In this document: positions 57,586 to 64,000 of the stretch, piece by piece | Layout: every line of letters begins with the position of its first letter | Numbering within the stretch: position 1 is the first letter of the stretch | Source: Podocnemis expansa | Taxonomy: Eukaryota; Chordata; Testudines; Podocnemididae | Length of the DNA stretch: 64,000 nucleotides | Reading direction: 5' to 3' | Assembly (NCBI GenBank): GCA_007922195.1 | Contig: ML682024.1 | Location: 1,474,051 to 1,538,050 of the forward strand | Made by a program: the position numbers and the translations under genes | The notes under the pieces: generated by a model | Databases searched by the model: none | What the model was told of the DNA's origin: nothing | The model's input: only the letters and a program-made list of their open reading frames with translations

Positions 57586-57987
57586 CAGTGTAAGGAGAGT
57601 GTATCTCAGTTTCCTATTGCTTTGGGAAGACGCCAGCTTGCTCTAGCAGTCTCACCAATGTCTTTATATTGGTAAGATCACCATCTACTGGTAGAGCTCT
57701 TGAAGGCAGAAGCCTGAGGAAAACAAAATGGAAACCCCCTGATGGCTAATAGGGGAATTCCACTTACTTGGGGAAAGTTCTAGGTCTTTAGATTGACAGG
57801 TACTGGTAATTGTTTGTTTCTAAGTTGATACTTCTGAAAAGTTACATTAGTTACTTGTTTGTACGCAAAAATAAGGTTTTGTATTAGGAGCCAATGGAAT
57901 ACATGCGCCTTCTGTACGGGAACCAATGACAGCATGTATGCTAATGATGGGTTTTGAAAACCAACCAATGGGTTCAGTGTATGAATG

Positions 57988-57994
57988 TATAAAA
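57988..57994 (+). promoter_or_regulatory. LTR TATA box
   Basis: TATAAAA, preceded at 22, 64 and 96 bp by three CCAAT boxes, all in U3. Confidence 0.75.
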
Positions 57995-58072
57995 ACCCAC
58001 TTGTTGTTGTACTGAGGAGCTCTTCTAGTTGTTGAGTTGAGTTGATCTTCTACCTCAAAAGAAGCATGAAGC

Positions 58073-58078
58073 AATAAA
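58073..58078 (+). promoter_or_regulatory. LTR polyadenylation signal
   Basis: AATAAA about 60 bp downstream of the inferred transcription start, the expected place within R. A second AATAAA is in the leader at 58352-58357. Confidence 0.7.
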
Positions 58079-58164
58079 GGTCCTCTTTGACCTCCAAGAG
58101 CTGGTCTGTGACTCCTTCGGTGCCAAGACAGTTGCCAGGACCCCCAAATTTGGGGTAACAGTTT

Positions 58165-58182
58165 TGGTGACTCTGGTGGGAC
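58165..58182 (+). other. Primer-binding site, tRNA-Arg type
   Basis: TGGTGACTCTGGTGGGAC. From knowledge of the vertebrate tRNA-Arg(TCT) 3' end (CCCACCAGAGTCG plus CCA), 17 of 18 positions pair, the exception being T for C at position 4. No other common retroviral primer (Pro, Gln, Glu, Gly, Leu) fits as well. The match is from memory and should be confirmed against the host tRNA set. Confidence 0.75.
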
Positions 58183-58790
58183 ACTGAGGTCTTGGTCTCG
58201 CTTCGAATGGACAATCTGCCACCCACCAGCAGTAATGTGCACTGGAAAAGACTGCTGAGCTGGGAGCCTTCCTTCGAGTGAGCCAACGGCCGAGTGGAGT
58301 CCTTGGAGTGAAGAGGACCGATTGGGAGTCTCTTCCTCTCCTTTTCAGTTTAATAAAGTTTGTAGCAGGAACGGAGTTCGGGAGTCTGGCTTTGCTGTTC
58401 GAACTGCAACTGGTGAGTAAAGGGCTTGGCCCTTGGGGTCTGTAGTGTTTGTCAGTTTGTTTTGTTGTTTGTCATAGGAAGTAGGAGTGAATGAAGTCCC
58501 TGTCCACTGTAGCCGTCCCAAGCCTGCTGCGAGCTTCACGGCAGTGACTGGCAGTGTCTTGAAAGCAAGGGCGGTGGACTGGGCATCCCCTTTGTGTCTT
58601 TGCACCGGGCACCTCTCTGACGAACCCGCATCCCTTCCCTCTTGTGTATTGCATGAAAGTGAAAGTGTGGTGTGAGAGAGGGTTGTGGGTTAGGCAGGGG
58701 CTGCCTTTCATTGAGCTCTAGGGAGATGTCCCCCTCCTTCAGGAGTGGCCTGACAGAGAGGAATAGAGTGCACAGGATTTTGGCGGGAAA
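58183..58790 (+). other. Proviral leader (packaging region)
   Basis: About 600 bp between primer-binding site and gag. It contains a polypyrimidine-CAG acceptor-like site ending at 58348, an AATAAA at 58352-58357, and the probable env splice donor CTG/GTGAGTAA with GT at 58413-58414. No long reading frame extends into gag. Confidence 0.7.
58413..58414 (+). promoter_or_regulatory. Putative major splice donor
   Basis: The sequence CTG/GTGAGTAA fits the vertebrate donor consensus and lies between primer-binding site and gag, where the donor for spliced env mRNA is expected. The acceptor would be outside the window. Confidence 0.55.
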
Positions 58791-60475
58791 ATGGGTCAGG
58801 GGAGTAGCATAAGCATTCCCAAAAATTCCCCCTTGTCTTGGGTCTTGAAGAATCGGGATCGTTTAGGGTTACGGGATTACTCTAGGGAAAAAATTATCCG
58901 ATGGTGTACCTTATCATGGCCATATTATATGGTAGGGGGAGAGGTACAGTGGCCGGAGTTTGGGTCCTTAGAATATACTGTGATTTTGCAGTTGCTATTA
59001 TTTATGCAACGAACGGGAAAATGGGACGAACACGAGGTGACTACAGGGTTTATGGAAATCTGCTGGCATTCGGAAAAATATAAGTGCCCGGGGGTGGCCA
59101 AGATTATGCTGGCAAAATCGAAGGAGGAGCGGGAGGGGGTCCTCCTGTGCTGTCGCAGGATCCTCCGGAGGTTCTGCCGCCACCGTATCCATTGGTTCCA
59201 CGTCCTGTGGTGCATAACAGGGGAGGCGCAGATCAGGCTGAGGGGCAGCCACTATTTGCGGCTCCGCCTGAAACTAGCCAAAGATTTGCCTCTAATGTAG
59301 AAGAAGGCCAGGAACAAATAATAAGGGAAAAAGCAGATATTGTGGACTGTCAGGGGGACAGTGACTCTCAGGAAACAGAAAAAGGGACTGACTGTAGGTA
59401 TGGTCTTCGGGACATTGTTCAGGCTCCTGTCCAATTTGGGTATGCAAAGCTGGGAGAGCCCAATAAGACCTGTCCCCTCCGTGAGGTGGTGGAACCAGAC
59501 ACTCGCCCTGAACATGCTGGGGAATACTTAAGGGCTTTTCAGTATACACCCTTTCAAACCTCAGATCTGTTTAATTGGAAGAATCAAAATCCGGACTATT
59601 CCACTGATCCAATTCGAATGGCAAATTTATTTGAATCCATCTGTGGGACTCACCAGCCCACATATGATGATATCCAACAGTTTTTGGCCATATTACTAGC
59701 TAGGGAAGAAAGAGTTTTGGTAATGGCTGCGGGTCGCAAAGAAGCTGAGCGAAGATCTCATCCGGCTGTGGCTGGGGGACCTCAGCTTGAGGAAATCTGG
59801 CCAGCACAAAGACCGCAATGGGATTATAATAACGAAGCACATAGGACACATTTAAACATATATCGAGAATGTATGACAGTTGGGTTTAGAAATGGAATCC
59901 CTAGAAGATGGGACATGAATAAAGTGTATGCAACGGTTCAGGGAAAGGATGAATCCCCTTCTCAATTTTTTGAAAGAGTGCGGGTAGCTTTTCGACAATG
60001 GACAGCATTGGACCCTGACGATGCTGCCAATCGGGCTATGTTCAATTCAGTTATACTATCCAATTCGGCTCTGGATATTCGAAAAAAATTGAATAAGTTA
60101 GAAGGGCCCTTAAATATGGACCCTGCACAACTCTTGGAAATAGCTTTTAAGGCCTTTAATGGAAGGGAACAAGAAACGGAGAAGCGTGAAGAGAAAAGGG
60201 AACACCGCCGACAGTTAGCTCTGCTTGCAGCTCTTCAGCCTACATCTATAGGGGCCAGAGGGAAATCTTGCGGAAGAGGGATTCGAGGAGGCAGACAGGT
60301 GGGGGAAGGAGGGTATAGATTAGATGGACAAGATAGAAATAAAGGGAACCCTCTGTCTAGAAATCAGTGCAGAGTCTGCAAACAGGAAGGGCATTGGGGA
60401 AATGAATGTCCCTTCAATAAGAGGAAAGATCCAGAACCTCCTTCTCAGGTTATGCATGTACAAAATTCACAATGA
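58791..60475 (+). pseudogene. gag: Provirus gag (matrix, capsid, nucleocapsid), frame break
   Basis: Starts at ATG 58791 with MGQ, the myristoylation-type N-terminus of gammaretroviral matrix, and runs in that frame through matrix. Near 59120-59140, in a G-rich stretch, the homologous reading passes to the frame that stays open to a TGA at 60473-60475. That second frame has a PPPY late motif at about 59177-59188, capsid sequence including PFQTSDLFNWKNQNP, the major homology region QGKDESPSQFFERVRVAF at about 59939-59992, and one zinc knuckle CRVCKQEGHWGNEC at about 60368-60409 (C-x2-C-x4-H-x4-C). Capsid and nucleocapsid therefore remain open for more than 450 codons, and a single frame shift separates them from matrix. 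Gag would build the particle at the plasma membrane. Confidence 0.93.
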
Positions 60476-60520
60476 CTATATCGGGGGTCTGGAGGAGCCC
60501 CTGAACCCCCAGGGCTGGAC
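60473..60520 (+). promoter_or_regulatory. Gag/pro stop with readthrough-type context
   Basis: The gag stop is TGA followed directly by CTA, and the downstream protease is in the same frame. After a 7-nt spacer comes GGGGG (60483-60487), which can pair with CCCCC at 60506-60510 or, alternatively, CCCC at 60498-60501. Murine gammaretroviruses use UAG with a pseudoknot after an 8-nt spacer; UGA-CUA is a known leaky stop context elsewhere. Whether it works here is inference. Confidence 0.6.
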
Positions 60521-60916
60521 CCCATGATACAGTTGAAGGTAGGGGATTGTCCGATTTCTATGTTAATTGACACAGGATCAGCCTTTTCTGATTATGGAAT
60601 CCCATTGTCAGCTTCCAGTACTAAAGTACAAGGAGCTACTGGAGTAACGCAGAAGGCATCGTTCTTGCAGAATATTAATTGCGAAGTTAATGGACATCAT
60701 TTTACACACCAGTTTTTACTTTTCCCAGACTGTCCAATAGCTTTACTAGGGAGGGATGTACTTTCAAAACTAGGAGCTACCTTAAGCTTTAATGGAAAAA
60801 TCTGTGAGTTAACTGTTCCAAGAAATATGGCAATCAATTACTTAGCCTCTTTGCAGCAACCCCAAACACCTGACTCACTAATACCTGTTGAAACTGATGA
60901 TGCAGTTGCTCCATGA
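60476..60916 (+). pseudogene. pro: Provirus aspartic protease
   Basis: Same frame as gag, directly after its stop. It carries MLIDTGSAFSDYG (active-site D-T-G, about 60560-60598) and the flap-side LLGRDVLSKLGA motif at about 60745-60780, both as expected of retroviral proteases. The domain itself is uninterrupted; a TGA at 60914-60916 then separates it from RT, which continues in the same frame. In active relatives this enzyme processes Gag and Gag-Pol during maturation. Confidence 0.9.
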
Positions 60917-62300
60917 ATTTGGGCTGATGGAACACCCGGAAGGGCACAAAATGTTCCCCCAGTCCCAATATTATTAAAACAGGGAGCGCAACCAGTCCGT
61001 GTCCGTCAATACCCCCTTAGTCTTAGTATTCGCCAGAAACTTGAGCCTTTGATTGACCAATTCCTAGAGTTTGGGTTGCTAACCCTAATTCAGTCGGCTT
61101 TTAATACTCTGATAATGGGTATCCCAAAGAAAGATGGTGGGATTCGCTTAGTTCATGACTTGCGGGCCATAAATAATATTACACAAGATGTACACCCCAT
61201 AGTCCCGAACCCACATACTCTGATCACTCAGATTCCCCCTGATGTGGAAGTCTTTACTGTGATTGACCTAAAAGATGCTTTCTTTACTATTCCGATCACT
61301 CAGGAGTCTCAGGAACTTTTTGCTTTTGAGTGGGAAAGTCCAGATGGGAGAAAAATCCAACTGGCTTGGGCTGTTTTACCTCAAGGATTCAAAAACAGCC
61401 CTACTCTGTTTGGCACAGCTCTAGCAAAACATCTACGTTTGTGGCAGGCACCCAACCAGATTTATGTTCTCTAATACGTAGATGATATTTTGATTGCAGC
61501 ACCCAATTCTCCAAGTTGTACGCAAGGCATCATTTCATTATTCAACTTTTTAGCCATGGAAGGGTTTAAGGTGTCTCGCACCAAAGTACAGATTTGTCAA
61601 TCCCAGGTACACTACCTTGGCTTTACCCTCACGCCCGGCCACAGAGAGCTCACTATGGACCAAAAGGAAGTTATTTGTCAGTACCCCTTACCCACTACCA
61701 AGAAGGAGTTGAGGGCATTTTTAGGATTAGTAGGGTATTGTCGTAATTGGATACCAGACTTCGGTTCCTTAGCCAAGCCTCTCTATACAGCCCTTCAGGG
61801 GCCAGAACAGGATTTGCCTCATCTGGGAAGAGCTGAAAGGGATGCTATCAAGCGCCTGAAAGCAGCCTTGATATCAGCCCCTGCTCTAGGTTTGCCAAAT
61901 CCCTGCAAACCGTTTCAGCTTTTCATGCATGAACATAAAGGTGTAGCCTCAGGGGTTTTAACTCAGGAGTTTGGGGGCCAACGTCGACTGGTAGCTTATT
62001 TATCCAAGCAATTAGATCCAGTAGCTTGTGGATGGCCAGCATGCTTACGAGCTGTTGCGGCTGCCGCTGTATTGATAAGGAAAGCCTTAAAGCTAACTTT
62101 GGAAGCGGATTTGACTTTATTCGTCCCACACTCAGTCCTGGCTGTGTTAGAAAATAAAGGCTCTCATTTCTGCTCCCAACAGCAGATAACTCAATTTCAA
62201 GCTTTGTTGTTGGGCAGTCCGGGTCTTGTATGTAAAACCAGTAATATTCTTAATCCTGCCACCCTTTTGCCTGTGACTGGAGAACTAGAACATGATTGTA
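60917..62300 (+). pseudogene. pol: Provirus reverse transcriptase, one internal stop
   Basis: In the frame of gag and pro. Motifs in order: VRQYPLSLSIRQKLEPLI (entry of fingers), MGIPKKDGGIRLVHDLRAIN, VFTVIDLKDAFFTIPI with the first catalytic Asp, LPQGFKNSP (about 61376-61402), and the catalytic YVDDIL at 61475-61492. The codon immediately before YVDD is TAA (61472-61474). Then come VSRTKVQICQSQVHYLGF, ELRAFLGLVGYCRNWIPDF and the connection domain. Apart from this stop the domain is well conserved with no frame shift. RT would copy genomic RNA into DNA. Confidence 0.93.
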
Positions 62301-62820
62301 TGCAAACTCTCGATGAGATCTTGTTGCCTCGCACAGACCTCACCGATATTCCCCTTGAAAATGTTGATATTGAGGTCTTTACAGACAGGAGTAGTTTTGT
62401 GGAAAATGGGGAACGGAAGGCAGGTTATGCAGTGGTTACCGTAAATTCCATTACTGAGGCTGAGCCATTGGCCCCAGGAACCTCAGCCCAATTAGCAGAA
62501 TTGATCGCCCTCACCAGAGCCTTAGAATAGGCAGCTGGTTTAAGATGTAATATATATACTGATTCAAGACATGCATTTGGGGTTGTCCATGCCTTTGGAC
62601 AGATCTGGGCTAATCGAGGTTTCTTAACAGCCACAGGAGAACCTGTTAAGTATGGCCAAGCAATAGCCAAACTCTTACAGGCTGTATTGAAACCAAAACA
62701 GGTAGCGGTAATTCATTGTAAAGCTCATACAGCAGATCAAAGCTTTGTTGCTAAGGGAAACAAGCAAGCAGATATGGCCACAAAAATTGCAGCCCGTCGC
62801 CGTCCTACAACACCGGTGGA
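62301..62820 (+). pseudogene. pol: Provirus RNase H, one internal stop
   Basis: Continues in frame from RT. The first catalytic block reads VEVFTDRSSFVENG-like sequence (about 62370-62410), with Arg where gammaretroviruses normally have Gly after T-D. The Glu block is QLAELIALTRALE, followed at once by a TAG (62528-62530). The frame then resumes with YTDSRHAFG (third acidic residue) and NKQADMA (fourth). So the four acidic positions are present, split by one stop. The domain degrades RNA in RNA:DNA hybrids. Confidence 0.88.
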
Positions 62821-64000
62821 AGCAGCCTTATTGCCTGCATTTTCCAGTCTCCCTACCCCACGATATACACCCGTAGAAATTACCTCAGAAATGGAAAAAG
62901 GGGGAAGTTGGGAAGGAGAATGGATTAAAAACTCTCAGGGGAAACTCGTAGTGCCAACCATGGACATTCCATTAACAGTACAGGCCCTCCATGAAAGTGC
63001 CCATGCTGGGAAGGACAAATTGGGACACTTTTTCCAGCAATATTTCACAGGAAGAAGATTGATTTCGGCCTTGGAGGCAGCTCAGTCTCAATGTCTACTT
63101 TGCCAGCAAACAAATCCAGCCACAGTAAGCCACAAGGCACCTCAGGGAGTGGTAACAAGGGGTACCCTTCCTGGAGGGAAGTAGCAAGTATACTTTGCAG
63201 AACTCCCTTGGCAAAAGGGGTTCCGCTACTTTCTGGTGTTCGTAGACACATTTTCGGGTTGGCCTGAGGCCTTCCCAACACGTACTTGTACTGCGAGAGA
63301 AGTAGCTAAAGCCTTGTTAAACACAATTATTCCTCGATTTGGCATTCCATGGGAAGGTATTGAATCAGATAATGGGGTGGCATTCGTGACCAAGGTGGTA
63401 AAACTGGTTGCTGAGAGATTGAATATTCCTTGGAGATACCATTCTTCTTGGCATCCCCAGGCTAATGGTATTGTAGAACTTATGAATCGCACCCTTAAAG
63501 GTACGCTCACCAAACTTGCCCAAGAAACTTCTCTACCATGGCCAGAAGCTTTGCCACTGGCCTTGCTGAGAGTTAGAATCCTTCCTAGGGGTTCAGCTAA
63601 AGTTAGCCCTTTTGAGATATTGTATGGCCGACTGTATCCAATTGGTCCTGTCTGTCCCACAGTTGGGGCAGAAACAGAAATGGGTCAAAAAATCATAACT
63701 GATTATGTGAGTAACTTGTCTGGTATAGTTCAATCCCTTCACAGGTCCCTTCAAGAGGCATCACCCGGGCAGCTGACAGAACCTGTTTATCCTTTCCATC
63801 CCGGAGATTGGGTCTTTCTGAAGAAATGGAATAAGACCCCCTTGGAACCTAGGTGGAAAGGACCACTGCAAGTGCTACTAACCACTAATACTTCATTAAA
63901 GTTAGAGGGAGTAAAAGCTTGGGTCCACCACTCCCATGTAAAGAAAGCTGCCCCCCCAGACCTTCCTCCTCTGAAAACCCCGTCATCAGATTGGACTGTG
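62821..64000 (+). pseudogene. pol: Provirus integrase, stop plus altered catalytic position
   Basis: N-terminal zinc-binding HHCC: LHESAHAGKDKLG and CLLCQQ (about 62988-63110). A TAG at 63182-63184 lies at the start of the core. Just after it the strand reads QVYFAELPW, with Tyr (63191-63193) where the family has its first catalytic Asp. The second Asp (ESDNG, 63368-63370) and the Glu (IVELMNRTLK, 63476-63478) are kept. From 63185 the frame is open for 272 codons to the window edge, through a C-terminal GPY/F-like domain (WKGPLQVLLTT, WVHHSHVKK). Integrase would insert viral DNA into the chromosome; this copy could not. Confidence 0.92.

Larger units (their letters stand above)
57701..58160 (+). 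repeat. 5' LTR of the provirus
   Basis: The right boundary is set by AACA (58157-58160) followed by a GTTT spacer and the primer-binding site. The left boundary is uncertain: TGAAGG at 57701 or TGAGGA at 57715 are both possible starts, and no partner LTR is available to decide. U3 holds three CCAAT boxes (57891, 57923, 57965) and a TATAAAA (57988-57994), so transcription should begin near 58015. AATAAA at 58073-58078 marks R. The promoter layout looks complete. Confidence 0.8.
57701..64000 (+). mobile_element. Gammaretrovirus-like endogenous provirus, 5' part
   Basis: Order on +: LTR, primer-binding site, leader, gag, protease, reverse transcriptase, RNase H, integrase, then the window edge. 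The class I (gammaretrovirus-like) assignment rests on a gag starting MGQ with a PPPY late motif, a single CCHC knuckle, gag-pro-pol in one frame separated by a stop codon, and a GPY/F-type integrase C-terminus. The copy is defective (see the individual genes). Env and the 3' LTR, and hence the LTR divergence needed for dating, lie outside the window. Confidence 0.93.

Noticed and set aside
58925..59549. Minus-strand frames antisense to gag
   Set aside because: They mirror well-supported plus-strand gag; no independent evidence.
63226..63660. A 144-codon minus-strand frame antisense to integrase
   Set aside because: Shadow of the conserved integrase frame on the plus strand.
1..64000. CRISPR arrays, bacterial operons, tRNA or rRNA genes
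   Set aside because: No regularly spaced direct repeats, no Shine-Dalgarno-led gene series, and no cloverleaf or rRNA sequence was seen; the window is clearly vertebrate nuclear DNA.

Overview
This is vertebrate nuclear DNA with no intact cellular gene that I can recognise. The repeat mix points to a reptile, most likely a turtle, with a crocodilian as the alternative. It holds CR1 LINEs with an ATTCTATG-type tail, an L2-like LINE, a MIR-type CORE-SINE, many small hAT elements, Harbinger elements, a Penelope-like element, a DIRS element, a Sushi-class Ty3/gypsy element and a gammaretrovirus-like provirus. The species call is inference; the repeat classes are read from protein motifs, terminal inverted repeats and target-site duplications.

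Layout. 1-9.1 kb: unique AT-rich sequence carrying hAT elements (1415-1995, 1998-2207, 6896-7118), a short Penelope 3' fragment, a CR1 fragment, a Tigger-like element with TA duplications (7140-7890) and a Harbinger MITE. 9.1-14 kb: mostly unique. 14-21.5 kb: a GC-rich block with a foldback hAT element, a second hAT element and a decayed DIRS retrotransposon (RNase H and tyrosine recombinase), interrupted by a CR1 copy and a Penelope tail. 21.5-30.6 kb: mostly unique, with L2-like remnants, a Harbinger MITE with TTA duplications and a Penelope fragment. 30.8-34.2 kb: a minus-strand Sushi-class element with two diverged LTRs and remnants of gag, protease and RT, itself hit by a hAT element. 34.2-47.6 kb: MIR, a hAT element with a perfect 8-bp duplication, a CR1/L3-type fragment, one weak candidate exon and long featureless stretches. 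47.6-50.2 kb: a Harbinger element with a broken Myb/SANT-like gene (+) and a convergent transposase remnant (-). 50.2-52.1 kb: a minus-strand Penelope-like element (RT plus GIY-YIG). 53-57.6 kb: a hAT copy, a DIRS-type terminal element and a near-perfect 186-bp palindrome made of two Penelope 3' ends.

57.7 kb to the window end: the 5' part of a gammaretrovirus-type endogenous provirus, with LTR, a primer-binding site matching tRNA-Arg, leader, splice donor, gag, protease, RT, RNase H and integrase. It runs off the right edge, so env and the 3' LTR are not seen. It is inactive: gag has a frame break, three in-frame stops interrupt pro-pol before the integrase core, a further stop lies at the start of that core, and the first integrase catalytic Asp position is Tyr. 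The gag/pro stop is UGA-CUA in a context typical of programmed readthrough.

I found no undescribed defence, biosynthetic or regulatory system. The most notable items are the provirus signals, the Penelope palindrome, the foldback hAT, the internally deleted two-gene Harbinger element and the DIRS relic.
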